A stretch of 64,000 nt of DNA from assembly GCF_000425305.1 (NCBI RefSeq), contig NZ_KE384347.1:64457-128456 (forward strand), written 5' to 3'. The position numbers and the translations under genes are program-made. This document shows, in pieces, positions 55,455 to 64,000 of the stretch. The notes beneath the pieces are model-generated. The model searched no databases. It was not told where the DNA came from and worked only from the letters and a program-made list of their open reading frames with translations. The DNA comes from Psychroserpens burtonensis DSM 12212 (GTDB lineage: Bacteria; Bacteroidota; Bacteroidia; Flavobacteriales; Flavobacteriaceae). Numbering within the stretch: position 1 is the stretch's first letter; each line of letters opens with the position of its first letter.

Positions 55455-57046
55455 TTTGGAGAGTGAATCAATTGTTTAACAGTTTCTATAGTGTCAATTT
55501 CATCTACAGGTTTATCCTTTCGCCATCTAGAAATTCTAGGAAAGCGTAATGCTACTCCAGATTTATGACGGTTACTTAAAGCGATACCTTCAAAGGCAAT
55601 TTCAAAAACAAGTTCTGGTTTTACGGTACGTACGGGACCGAATTTCTCTATAGAATTCTTCTTTACAAATTGGCTTACCGCTTTGATTTCTTCATTGGTT
55701 AATCCAGAATAGGCTTTTGCGACCGTCACTAAACCATCATCTTTTTTGACTGCAAAGGTATAATCCGTATAATGAGAACTTCGTCGTCCGCTTCCTTTTT
55801 GAGCATAGATCATAACTGCATCTATGGTTAAGGGGTCGACTTTCCATTTCCACCAATCCCCTTTTTTACGACCTGTATGATATGGTGATGCTTTCTGTTT
55901 TAGCATTAATCCTTCACTGTCTTTTGCTCTTGCTCCTACTCTAATTGGGATTAGGTCTTGCCAGTTTTCCGAAGAAATTACTTCTGAAATAAACAATGTT
56001 TTATTATCGGTAGCTTCGGTATTAAACAACTTTTCTAATTGCTCTCTTCTAAAACTAAGTGGTTGCGCTCTAATATCTTCTTTATCCCACTCCATCATGT
56101 CATAGGCATAGAAACCGATAGGAACCTCTTGTAATAATTTTTTGGTGACATTTTTTCTATTCAGACGCTTTTGTAAATCGTTAAATAATAGAATCCCATT
56201 ATCTTTTAAGGCTAGAATTTCGCCATCAACGACAAAGTCACCTTCTAATTTGTGGACCGCGTCCACCAATTCTGGAAACTGTTCTGTGACAAGCTCCTCG
56301 CCTCTTGACCATAAAAACACTTCATTGTTTCGTTTTACTATTTGTCCGCGAATACCATCCCACTTATACTCCACTTGCCAATCCTTGACATCACCTAACT
56401 CATCCAACTCTTTTTCTAAAGCATAAGCCAAACAAAACGGATAGGGTTTAGAATTATCATAATTGATATGTTCGCCCTGTAGCAATTCATCAAACGTAAT
56501 CTCGTTGAGATCCCAATTACCAATAATACTGTGCATCAATTGATTCGCTTCAATACCAGAGTATTTAGCCAAAGCATTTACCAAGGTCTTTTTAGACACG
56601 CCTACTCTAAAACTACCACCAATAAGCTTATTGAAAATAAAACGTTCTTGTGCTTTTAGTCCCGACCAAGCATCACGAACATAGGCTTCTTTCTCCTCAT
56701 CAGTTTTTGCTTTGAGTTCTACAATGTCTTGCATCCACTCGCTAAACGACTTTTCAATTTGATGGGTGGGTTCTGGTAGTAATAATGCCATAGTTTCTCC
56801 CAAATCACCAACGGTACTGTAACTCTCTAGAAATAACCACTCAGGAATATTGGTGATGTCAATGCACCATTTCCTCATGACACCAGATGGTATGGGACGC
56901 TTTGGACGCTTCCCCGTAAAAATGGCGATGAGCCATAACTTATCTTTATCTGGGGCATGCGTAAAATAGGCTACGAGTGCAGCAATTTTATCATTAGTTT
57001 TATTAGTGATTTCAACAGCACTTATGAGTTCAGAGAAATTAATCAT
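55451..57046 (-). CDS. ATP-dependent DNA ligase
   Basis: A 531-residue ATP-dependent ligase. The adenylated lysine is Lys228 in the EYKWDGIRGQ motif, with VDGEILAL, the LMLKQ and WWKWK motifs following, and an N-terminal helical domain (about 1-200). It seals nicks in the ligase-associated repair set; NAD-dependent LigA elsewhere would serve replication. It overlaps the helicase and the exonuclease genes by 4 nt each. Confidence 0.94.
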   Translation of the reverse strand: MINFSELISAVEITNKTNDKIAALVAYFTHAPDKDKLWLIAIFTGKRPKRPIPSGVMRKWCIDITNIPEWLFLESYSTVGDLGETMALLLPEPTHQIEKSFSEWMQDIVELKAKTDEEKEAYVRDAWSGLKAQERFIFNKLIGGSFRVGVSKKTLVNALAKYSGIEANQLMHSIIGNWDLNEITFDELLQGEHINYDNSKPYPFCLAYALEKELDELGDVKDWQVEYKWDGIRGQIVKRNNEVFLWSRGEELVTEQFPELVDAVHKLEGDFVVDGEILALKDNGILLFNDLQKRLNRKNVTKKLLQEVPIGFYAYDMMEWDKEDIRAQPLSFRREQLEKLFNTEATDNKTLFISEVISSENWQDLIPIRVGARAKDSEGLMLKQKASPYHTGRKKGDWWKWKVDPLTIDAVMIYAQKGSGRRSSHYTDYTFAVKKDDGLVTVAKAYSGLTNEEIKAVSQFVKKNSIEKFGPVRTVKPELVFEIAFEGIALSNRHKSGVALRFPRISRWRKDKPVDEIDTIETVKQLIHSPN

Positions 57047-58089
57047 GAGGCCTGTACGGTTTTAGAATCTTCGGTAGTGTCTTTACTGCTTTCTTCGCTG
57101 CTTTCATCTTCGTTGCTACCATATTCCGTTAACACTTCTTCAGATGGGATTCCAATATCGTTTAGATATTTTGAAAATGTTGCTTGAGAACCGTGCGTCA
57201 CATATACTTTTTCTGCTTCAGTAGCTTTTACGGCAGTTAATAATCCGTCCCAATCTGCATGATCACTCACAGGAAACCCTGCATCTACAGATTGCCATCT
57301 GCGCTTACCGCGAATTTGCATCCAGCCTGAGCAAATTGCTGTTGCTGCATTTGGAATTCGTTTGATCATATTAGATCCCAATAATGCTGGTGGAACGATG
57401 ACAATTTTATTCTGAATGTCTTTTTTATCTGAATCTGTTGTCCATAATTTGGTATCAGGTAACAGTACACCAGACGTTTTAATCGCTTCATTACAATTAT
57501 GTATTGCTGAATGCACATACAGATCATCGAGACCTTCCATGAGTTTCATAATGCGTTGCGCCTTGCCTAAAGAATAGCCAATAAACACACTGGTACGGTT
57601 TTTAGATTGATTATTAAGTACCCAATTATGCATTTGACGTTGGAGTTCGTCTTCTTTTAACCATTTATAAACGGGGAGCCCAAACGTGCTTTCTGTTATA
57701 AATTCATTACATATAACAGGTTCAAAAGGTGTTGTTAAATGGTCATTCTTTACTTTATAATCTCCAGAAAAAACCACAACAAAACCCTTATATTCTAATC
57801 GTATTTGAGCAGAGCCGATAATATGACCTGCAGGAAAGAAGCTCACTTTAACTCCGTTTACGATAACTTCTTTGTTATAAGGTAAACTTTCAATAGAAAT
57901 GTCTGGACCTATGCGATGTTGTAGAATTGCTTTAGATTCATCGTGACACAAATAGTGTTTCATTCCCCATTTTGCGTGGTCTGCATGACCATGAGAAATA
58001 ATAGCGTAGTCTACAGGAAACCAAGGATCCAGATAGAACTTACCTAGGATACAATAAATGCCTTTATTGGTAAATTTAATTAATTTCAA
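57043..58089 (-). CDS. Ligase-associated DNA exonuclease (MBL fold)
   Basis: A 348-residue metallo-beta-lactamase/beta-CASP-fold nuclease. The HxHxDH motif is ISHGHADH (His33, His35, Asp37, His38), and FSGDYK carries the next ligand. Relatives of this protein are 5'-3' DNA exonucleases encoded with the ligase. The last 25 or so residues form a Glu/Ser-rich tail (DESSEESSKDTTEDS) that looks disordered. It is the first gene of the four-gene operon. Confidence 0.92.
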   Translation of the reverse strand: MKLIKFTNKGIYCILGKFYLDPWFPVDYAIISHGHADHAKWGMKHYLCHDESKAILQHRIGPDISIESLPYNKEVIVNGVKVSFFPAGHIIGSAQIRLEYKGFVVVFSGDYKVKNDHLTTPFEPVICNEFITESTFGLPVYKWLKEDELQRQMHNWVLNNQSKNRTSVFIGYSLGKAQRIMKLMEGLDDLYVHSAIHNCNEAIKTSGVLLPDTKLWTTDSDKKDIQNKIVIVPPALLGSNMIKRIPNAATAICSGWMQIRGKRRWQSVDAGFPVSDHADWDGLLTAVKATEAEKVYVTHGSQATFSKYLNDIGIPSEEVLTEYGSNEDESSEESSKDTTEDSKTVQAS

Positions 58090-58107
58090 AAGTGATTGCG
58101 TTTTTTA

Positions 58108-58115
58108 TAAAGATA
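58108..58115 (-). promoter_or_regulatory. Candidate -7 box for the DNA repair operon
   Basis: The minus strand reads TATCTTTA, near the TAnnTTTG consensus, 18 nt before the ATG at 58089. No good -33 TTTG is visible. Confidence 0.3.
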
Positions 58116-58214
58116 ACTCATTTTGAAACCTTTTAAAACGGAAATTTGTTTTGAATTAAAAGTTTTACATAACGTGTATAAATTTATGTGAGTATTAAAA
58201 TTTCCGAAGAAAAA

Positions 58215-59222
58215 TTATAGAGTTGTACCTCGTAACACAAGTTTTGTTTTTATAGTTTTAGTTGTTCTATTTACAGATGTCTTATCGTTTAGATTATTGA
58301 TTAACATTTTCACAGAAGCTTTCCCTATATCAAGCGTATGCTGAGAAACAGTTGATAGTTTTGGATTCGTAAACTGTAGTACATTTTCATCTGAGAATCC
58401 AATTATTGATAACTCCTTAGGAATACTAAAGTTAAGATTTAAAGCTTTTTGAAGCGCTATGACACCAGTTGTATTGTCAATGGATATGATCGCATCAATA
58501 TGACTATTATCAATAAACAATTGTTCAATAACCTCCTCAATACTCTTGCCTTTTTTAGTAGTCACAATAACCGGCTCACTCGTGTAATTAGAAGCTTCGC
58601 TTAATGCCTCTAAATACCCACTGGTTCTTAATTTACCAACACTTAATTCGTCAATATCACTCACAAGAACGATGTGTTTTCTACCTTCCGAAAGGAGATG
58701 TTTCGTCGCTTCGTAAGCGGCACCAAAATCATCGATTATAACTTTATCACAATCTATATCTTCTGAAACTCTGTCAAACAAAACAATTGGGATATTTTGA
58801 CTTAAAATAGCGTTGATATGGTCTACTTTATTTGCAACCTGAGTTTCTTGCGCCATAGACATTATAAATCCATCAACACTACCATTAGACAATAGCTGAA
58901 GACTATTTATCTCCTTAGACTGCAACTCATTAGAAAGACAAGTAATAATATTATACCCCTGTTTTGTAGCTTCTTGCTCTATCGCAAAAAGTGCTTTAGC
59001 AAAGAAATGATTTAAAATATTGGGTACAATAACACCTATAGTATTGGTCTTACTGTTTTTTAAACTCACCGCTAATCGATTTGGCTTATAGTTTAAAAAC
59101 TTAGCTAATGCTTTGACGCGTTCAATGGTGTCTGGACTAATCTCATCACTATCATGTAGTGCTTTAGAAACCGTAGATATCGAAACGTTTAGTTGTTCTG
59201 CAAGATGTTTTAGTGTGACCAT
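58215..59222 (-). CDS. LacI family transcriptional regulator
   Basis: A 335-residue repressor-type regulator. The first 25 residues form a helix-turn-helix (TLKHLAEQLNVSISTVSKAL), followed by the hinge (NYKPNRLAVSLK) and a periplasmic-binding-protein-like domain (IGVIVPN start, FDR, IIGFSDE). LacI proteins usually respond to a sugar and control nearby carbohydrate genes; the likely targets lie beyond the window or among the secreted proteins downstream. Confidence 0.93.
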   Translation of the reverse strand: MVTLKHLAEQLNVSISTVSKALHDSDEISPDTIERVKALAKFLNYKPNRLAVSLKNSKTNTIGVIVPNILNHFFAKALFAIEQEATKQGYNIITCLSNELQSKEINSLQLLSNGSVDGFIMSMAQETQVANKVDHINAILSQNIPIVLFDRVSEDIDCDKVIIDDFGAAYEATKHLLSEGRKHIVLVSDIDELSVGKLRTSGYLEALSEASNYTSEPVIVTTKKGKSIEEVIEQLFIDNSHIDAIISIDNTTGVIALQKALNLNFSIPKELSIIGFSDENVLQFTNPKLSTVSQHTLDIGKASVKMLINNLNDKTSVNRTTKTIKTKLVLRGTTL

Positions 59223-59300
59223 GTTTTAAAATTAAACTTGTTCTTAATACTATTTTATTTTAACTGGTTTGCAATTCTATTTAAAGAAATAAATAGATTA

Positions 59301-61424
59301 TTACTTTAATAATTGCTCTACAGCCTCTTTTGTGTTTTCAACGGGTAATCTACAAGCACCATTAACACAGACATATATGTAGGTGTCGTCTTCAATAAAT
59401 CGACTTTCCATAATAGGCAAATCACTATCACTGGTTGATCCAGCAATTAGAATATTTGGTAAGTAATATTGATTAATTTCATCTAATTTCTTTAATGCAT
59501 TAGTTCCAGAGATAGCAACCTCATAGTACGGATTAGAATAGTTTAAATACAGTGAGAGCCAATTTGAATATCCTGATGGTGATTTTTCAAATTGATTATT
59601 CATATTGCTTAACATTTGTTTAGCCATATCTCTGTATTCATTATCTGAGTAATAATGGCTTAGTTTAAACAAATTATCTGCTAAAACAGAATTTGAAGAT
59701 GGAATGACATTATCTATAACTTCAATCTTTCTTGTTATTAAATTTGTCTCAGTATCTGATGTGAAATAAAACATGCCACTTTTATTATCTACAAAATGAG
59801 CTATGTTATATTTCATAAGAGCATTGGCAGTACGCAACCACTCTTCATTAAGTGTTACTTGATATAATTCTATATATGCTGAAATAGTATGCGCATAATC
59901 TTCAGAAAAACCCTCGATAGTACTTTTTCCATTTTTATAATTATGAAACAAAGAACCGTCTTTATTAATTTGATTTTCTTTTATAAATTTGGCATTTTTT
60001 ATGGCCTTATCTAAATACGTTTTATCACCTAAAACGCGATACGCATCTACATATGATTTTAGCATTAGAGCGTTCCATGAGGTTAATACCTTATCATCAG
60101 TTCTAGGTCTATTTCTATGGCTTCTCACTTTAAAAAGTTTTGTTTTCCAATCTAGTATCTTTTTATTTAAATCTTCTTCGGAAATATTATAGGCTGTCAA
60201 GAACTCACTGTTTGTTTTCGTTTTATATAAAATGTAATGGTTTTTCTCCCATTTGCCAGTAGAATTAACATTGTAATACTCTTTAAATGTTTCGAAATCA
60301 GATTTAAGCACTGTTTGCAATTCTTCTTTGGTCCAAACATAAAATACTCCTTCTTCTAATTCGCCACTGTTTGTTTTACTATCGGCATCTAAAGAAGAAT
60401 AAAACGCACCATCTTCTTGAGTTAATTCTCTATCAATAAAGTCTAACGTTTCAATTACCACTGTTTTATAGGATTCTTTTTGAGTTAGTTGGTACGCATT
60501 AGCATAAAGACTTACTAGTTGTGCATTATCGTAAAGCATTTTCTCAAAATGGGGAACATGCCATCTGTCATCAACAGAGTATCTTGAAAAACCTCCTCCT
60601 ATTTGATCATAGATACCTCCATTAGCCATTTTATCTAAGGTTGTCAATACATATTCTTGGAGGTTTTTATTTTCATATTGAAAACTGTAACGCAATAAGA
60701 AATTTAAATTATTAGGCATTGGAAACTTAGGCGCCCTTTTTTGTCCACCTCGTTGAAAATCTAATGATGATTCCCAAAGGTTCACCATTGTTTCTAGAGC
60801 CTCTGAATTGAACTGGAGATCTTCTTTATTAATTGTAATTAAACCAGAATTTTGTACACCTTCTGTTAGTCTTTCGGCATATCCAATAACCTTATCAGGA
60901 TCATTTTTGTATAAAGTGGATATGTCTTCTAATATTTTAGTCCATTGTGCTTTTGTAAAATAGGTACCTCCAAAAACAGGTCTTCCGTCTGGCAGTGTTA
61001 TACAGTTTAATGGCCAACCACCACTTCCTGTCATAAGTTGAACAGCATTCATATAAATTTGATCCACATCAGGTCGTTCTTCTCGATCAACTTTAATACT
61101 GATAAAATTATCATTCATAAGTTTAGCCACAGCGTCATTTTCAAAACTCTCTTCCTCCATAACATGGCACCAATGGCAGGCAGAATAACCTACGGAAATA
61201 ACAATGAGTTTATTTTGATCTTCTGCTAATTTTAATGATCCTTTATTCCATGCCTTCCAATCCACTGGATTATAGGCATGTTGCAGTAAGTATGGACTCG
61301 TTTCATTTATTAAGTCATTGGCCTCCTCAATCTTTTCTTTAGTCACCACAACCTTGTTATTCTTTTGAGAACAACAAAGTATCAAACCAGTTAAGAACAC
61401 CATAAAGATTAATTTTTTCAACAT
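59301..61424 (-). CDS. DUF255/thioredoxin-fold lipoprotein (YyaL-like)
   Basis: A 707-residue protein of the spermatogenesis-associated 20/YyaL family. The N-terminal signal ends in a lipobox (LILCCSQ, Cys near residue 18), so it is anchored in the envelope. The thioredoxin-like domain has SACHWCH with Cys83 and Cys86, and the following 500 residues form an (alpha/alpha)6 barrel like that of N-acylglucosamine epimerases (FPMPNNLNFLLRY, GGFSRYSVDDRWHVPHFEKML). The role is unknown; the CxxC suggests a redox step. Confidence 0.9.
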   Translation of the reverse strand: MLKKLIFMVFLTGLILCCSQKNNKVVVTKEKIEEANDLINETSPYLLQHAYNPVDWKAWNKGSLKLAEDQNKLIVISVGYSACHWCHVMEEESFENDAVAKLMNDNFISIKVDREERPDVDQIYMNAVQLMTGSGGWPLNCITLPDGRPVFGGTYFTKAQWTKILEDISTLYKNDPDKVIGYAERLTEGVQNSGLITINKEDLQFNSEALETMVNLWESSLDFQRGGQKRAPKFPMPNNLNFLLRYSFQYENKNLQEYVLTTLDKMANGGIYDQIGGGFSRYSVDDRWHVPHFEKMLYDNAQLVSLYANAYQLTQKESYKTVVIETLDFIDRELTQEDGAFYSSLDADSKTNSGELEEGVFYVWTKEELQTVLKSDFETFKEYYNVNSTGKWEKNHYILYKTKTNSEFLTAYNISEEDLNKKILDWKTKLFKVRSHRNRPRTDDKVLTSWNALMLKSYVDAYRVLGDKTYLDKAIKNAKFIKENQINKDGSLFHNYKNGKSTIEGFSEDYAHTISAYIELYQVTLNEEWLRTANALMKYNIAHFVDNKSGMFYFTSDTETNLITRKIEVIDNVIPSSNSVLADNLFKLSHYYSDNEYRDMAKQMLSNMNNQFEKSPSGYSNWLSLYLNYSNPYYEVAISGTNALKKLDEINQYYLPNILIAGSTSDSDLPIMESRFIEDDTYIYVCVNGACRLPVENTKEAVEQLLK

Positions 61425-61483
61425 ATCAATTTTACGTTATAATTTGTATTGTAAAGTTAGCTATCTAAATTAGATATATAAGG

Positions 61484-61514
61484 AAAGCGTGTCTATAAAA
61501 AATAAACACGCTTT
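61484..61514 (-). terminator. Hairpin after the 426-residue T9SS protein gene
   Basis: A 9-bp perfect stem (61484-61492 with 61506-61514) lies 27 nt past the stop at 61541 on the minus strand. The T run after it is weak. Confidence 0.6.
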
Positions 61515-61540
61515 AATATTTTATAGATATTAAAATCTAT

Positions 61541-62821
61541 TTATTCTTTGATGAGTTTAACAGTCTTAATTCCATTAATATTTTCAACTCTTGCAAAATA
61601 CATTCCAGATTTTAACGACGATGCATCAATTACGATTTCATTTACATTAGGAGTTAAAGACATCACTCTCTTACCTAATACATCATAAACAGCCACGGTA
61701 TTAATAATTAAACTACTAGAAATATGCCAGTTACCATTTGTAGGGTTAGGGAAAATTTTGAACGCATTTGTTTCAAAATCATCAATACTTAATAAGCAAT
61801 CACTCCCAACTTCATATAAGAAATATTTTGTTATTGAAAGGCCTCCTTGATAAGCAAACTTGCATGCGTAACTCACAGTTGCACCCATAGTTTGATTAGT
61901 TACTATTTTAGTAAAAATCGTAGTACCTGGCACATTATCCATTTGAGTTTCCAAAAAATCAGGTGGAGCTCTCCATAAATAAGCAACCACACCTACTTTA
62001 TCAGTATCCAGTAATTCAAATGTAAATTCAACATCATTTCCTTGAGTAACAAAGGAATAGTTATAGCCAATAGAAAAAGAAGTTCCCTGCTGTGTATCAG
62101 CTGACGTCCCTTCACAGTCTGTACTTGTATCTTCTAGTGTTGATGCCGACAAAGGAATAGGATTATTAGCTGCTTGATTACCTGCCAAATCACTGGCTGT
62201 AACATTAAAGTTATAATCCGTTAAAGGATCTAATCCCGCAATTAAAAATGATTTTTGTGTTCCGGCTGGCGCAGAAATTGCTTTTTCAATGGCATTGTAC
62301 GTGACTCTATACAAGATAGTACCAGAAGCATCGTTAGCATTTAAAAGCAATTCTACAGAAAAGGCTGTACTAGCACCTACAGAAGCAATAAAGGCGTCTG
62401 GAGCGATTACATCGTTTGTTGCTGAACAATCTGTATTCACTTCATAATCAATATAATTAGACACTATTTGGCCTCCACCATTTATTACCATTTTACAAGC
62501 TTTGGTGATTATTCCCATTTGACTATTTAACGTAATCGAAAATGTATTTACACCAACATTAGTCATTTGAGTTTCTGAAAAATTTGGATCTGGATTCCAC
62601 AAATAAGCTATATCGACAGTTTTATCAACATCCAATAGCTCAAATGTAATGGTCACATCAGTTCCATTAGCCAAGGTTTCATAAGTTGTTTTAATCCCTA
62701 CAGATAAAGACCCTTGAGCTGCAGCATTAGAAGTTGTTATACACGTTCCTTGAGCATTTACACTGAGACCGATTAATAAGAATATTACAGTACTTAAATA
62801 TAAAATTAAATTGTTTTTCAT
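61541..62821 (-). CDS. Secreted modular protein with T9SS sorting domain
   Basis: A 426-residue secreted protein. A signal peptide (1-23, ending SVNAQ) is followed by a beta module, a fibronectin III-like stretch (LDPLTDYNFNVTASDLAGN), a second copy of the beta module and a type A sorting domain. The module copies share a pattern (FELLDxDK, AYLW, then ACK and YEVxxDC). The sorting domain (YDVLGKRVMSL, SGMYFARVEN, KTVKLIKE) closely resembles that of the next gene. No enzyme motif is seen; binding is a guess. Confidence 0.78.
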   Translation of the reverse strand: MKNNLILYLSTVIFLLIGLSVNAQGTCITTSNAAAQGSLSVGIKTTYETLANGTDVTITFELLDVDKTVDIAYLWNPDPNFSETQMTNVGVNTFSITLNSQMGIITKACKMVINGGGQIVSNYIDYEVNTDCSATNDVIAPDAFIASVGASTAFSVELLLNANDASGTILYRVTYNAIEKAISAPAGTQKSFLIAGLDPLTDYNFNVTASDLAGNQAANNPIPLSASTLEDTSTDCEGTSADTQQGTSFSIGYNYSFVTQGNDVEFTFELLDTDKVGVVAYLWRAPPDFLETQMDNVPGTTIFTKIVTNQTMGATVSYACKFAYQGGLSITKYFLYEVGSDCLLSIDDFETNAFKIFPNPTNGNWHISSSLIINTVAVYDVLGKRVMSLTPNVNEIVIDASSLKSGMYFARVENINGIKTVKLIKE

Positions 62822-62839
62822 ATTATCATTTTTATAACA

Positions 62840-62871
62840 AAAGCCACATTGACAAAATACAATGTGGCTTT
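62840..62871 (-). terminator. Hairpin between the two T9SS protein genes
   Basis: A perfect 12-bp stem (62840-62851 with 62860-62871) with an 8-nt loop, 43 nt past the stop of the gene ending at 62914, and directly before the start region of the next gene. Confidence 0.75.
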
Positions 62872-62913
62872 ATCAAATTATTATCGCTAATTATAACGTG
62901 TTATCTTGTAGAG

Positions 62914-64000
62914 TTAATTTTTTAATAACTTTACAGTTTTAGTACCTTCAGCAGAATTAAATCTAGCAAAATATATCCCGTTTCTTAATCCAGAAGCATC
63001 AATTAATGCCGTATCCGAATTTGGACTTAATGAAAGTACTTGTTTTCCTAAAACATCAAATACCTGTAAAGTATTAATGTTTTTAGTGCTTTTCACATTC
63101 CAGATCGTATTACTTGGGTTAGGAAATACAATAAATTCTGATACTACAAAGTCATCTACTCCTAAAACAGTTGCACCAAGTGTAATGTCATCAATTAAAT
63201 ACGTTCCAGTATCTGTATTCGTTCCACCCACTCCAAAAATTGGATTATCTACAAAGATCACCATTGTAGGATAAGCAGAAAGGCCCGCAGGAAAATCTAA
63301 TTCTACATCGATCCAATCTTGTCCGGTTGTAGTAAAGTTTAACTCAGAAGCTCCAGCAACAGGCTGAAAACTCACACCATGGTTATGCACCTCACCAGCA
63401 ACAGCGGTAGTTGATCTCATTCTAAATCTTAAAGAATTGTTATCATTATCTGAAAGATCCGTAGGGTTACAAAATGAAATTTGAGCATTGTCCCAATTTG
63501 CTCCTACCCCTTGAATTTGCATTTCTTCTGCAGCAGTAAAAGTAACAACAGCACCATCACCTCCAATAAATTGGCTATCTTCAGGATCACTAAAATCAAT
63601 TTCCGTAGGTGATAATATTGGAGATAAACAAGGAGCTCCTGTTATTTCAATATCATCTATTAAATAAGTGCCAACACCAGTGTTTCCATCACCAAAATCA
63701 GTGAAAATCACCATTTTGTTATATGTGCCTAAGCCGCCTGGAAAGTCTAACTCAATAGTAGTCCATGCATTATCTGTAGTGTTAAAAGTAATTTGAGGGT
63801 CTCCTGGAGGTCCTCCTTCAAATTTCAAAGCGTGTGTTCCAACGCCAGTTCCAGATGTTGCCTTAAACTTAAACTTAATAACATTATTATCATTATCAGA
63901 TAAATCAATAGGTGCTGTAAAGGTAACTTGGGCATTATCCCAGTTTTCTCCACTACCCGTTGTCGTTAGAACAGAATTGGTCGCATCATCTGGATCTACA
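62914..64000 (-). CDS. Secreted modular protein with T9SS sorting domain, 5' end outside window
   Basis: The frame is open from 64000 without a stop to 62914, at least 362 codons; the start lies outside the window. Two copies of a beta-sandwich-like module are visible, each with ENWDNAQ/ANWDNAQ, DLSDNDNN and a GTYLIDDI end, resembling carbohydrate-binding or lectin-like modules seen in polysaccharide-degrading proteins. A type A sorting domain ends the protein (FVVSEFIVFPNPSN, VFDVLGKQVLSL, NGIYFARF). No catalytic domain is seen in this part; one could lie upstream. Confidence 0.8.
   Translation of the reverse strand, partial: VDPDDATNSVLTTTGSGENWDNAQVTFTAPIDLSDNDNNVIKFKFKATSGTGVGTHALKFEGGPPGDPQITFNTTDNAWTTIELDFPGGLGTYNKMVIFTDFGDGNTGVGTYLIDDIEITGAPCLSPILSPTEIDFSDPEDSQFIGGDGAVVTFTAAEEMQIQGVGANWDNAQISFCNPTDLSDNDNNSLRFRMRSTTAVAGEVHNHGVSFQPVAGASELNFTTTGQDWIDVELDFPAGLSAYPTMVIFVDNPIFGVGGTNTDTGTYLIDDITLGATVLGVDDFVVSEFIVFPNPSNTIWNVKSTKNINTLQVFDVLGKQVLSLSPNSDTALIDASGLRNGIYFARFNSAEGTKTVKLLKN

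Overview
The window looks like chromosomal DNA from a member of the Flavobacteriaceae (Bacteroidota), probably marine. The evidence is the low GC content, gliding-motility genes gldF and gldG, several type IX secretion (T9SS) C-terminal sorting domains, TAnnTTTG-type promoter boxes, and Bacteroidota-typical families such as DUF4294, DUF3857, NTT-HEAT transporters and ABC-permease/M1-peptidase fusions. No rRNA, tRNA, CRISPR array, prophage or intact insertion sequence was seen.

Layout. 1-8245: a DUF4294 gene cut by the window edge, an ABC ATPase plus permease/M1-aminopeptidase fusion, an M42 peptidase, a class V aminotransferase and a NUDIX hydrolase. 8431-12234: a three-subunit biotin-dependent acyl-CoA (probably propionyl-CoA) carboxylase. 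12273-13414: MarC and a decayed intergenic region holding a second, degenerate copy of the carboxylase 3' end. 13415-22444: the least ordinary block, with two tandem secreted class A beta-lactamase-like hydrolases, an NTT-type nucleotide-transporter-like protein fused to HEAT repeats and, convergently, a third hydrolase and a secreted PEP-synthase/glucan-dikinase-like enzyme. 22558-30000: MsbA-like and MFS exporters, a GEVED/T9SS protein, a lipoprotein esterase, acetyl-CoA synthetase, and a 5'-truncated acetate-symporter remnant. 30400-35940: two DUF3857 proteins and an alanine/sodium symporter. 36028-39278: an HGSNAT-like membrane protein, a HipA-like kinase/DUF3037 pair and a badly broken esterase-TPR gene. 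39275-49993: purC, phoH, a SAM hydrolase-like gene, gldF, an inserted small membrane protein gene, gldG, a T9SS subtilase and dnaN. 50176-58089: small membrane proteins, a TPMT-like methyltransferase, TauE/SafE, and the four-gene ligase-associated DNA repair operon (pdeM, Lhr-type helicase, ligase, exonuclease), overlapping by 4 nt at each junction. 58215-64000: a LacI regulator, a DUF255 thioredoxin-fold lipoprotein and two T9SS-secreted modular proteins, possibly the edge of a polysaccharide-use locus.

The strongest candidate for something undescribed is 13415-22444. A transporter of the ATP/ADP translocase superfamily sits beside a dikinase-type enzyme that carries a signal peptide. The speculative reading is that the transporter supplies nucleotide to a phosphotransfer reaction outside the cytoplasm. 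Second is the octamer TTCCGAAG, found at least 25 times by eye against one or two expected from base composition, in several reading frames and in intergenic DNA.
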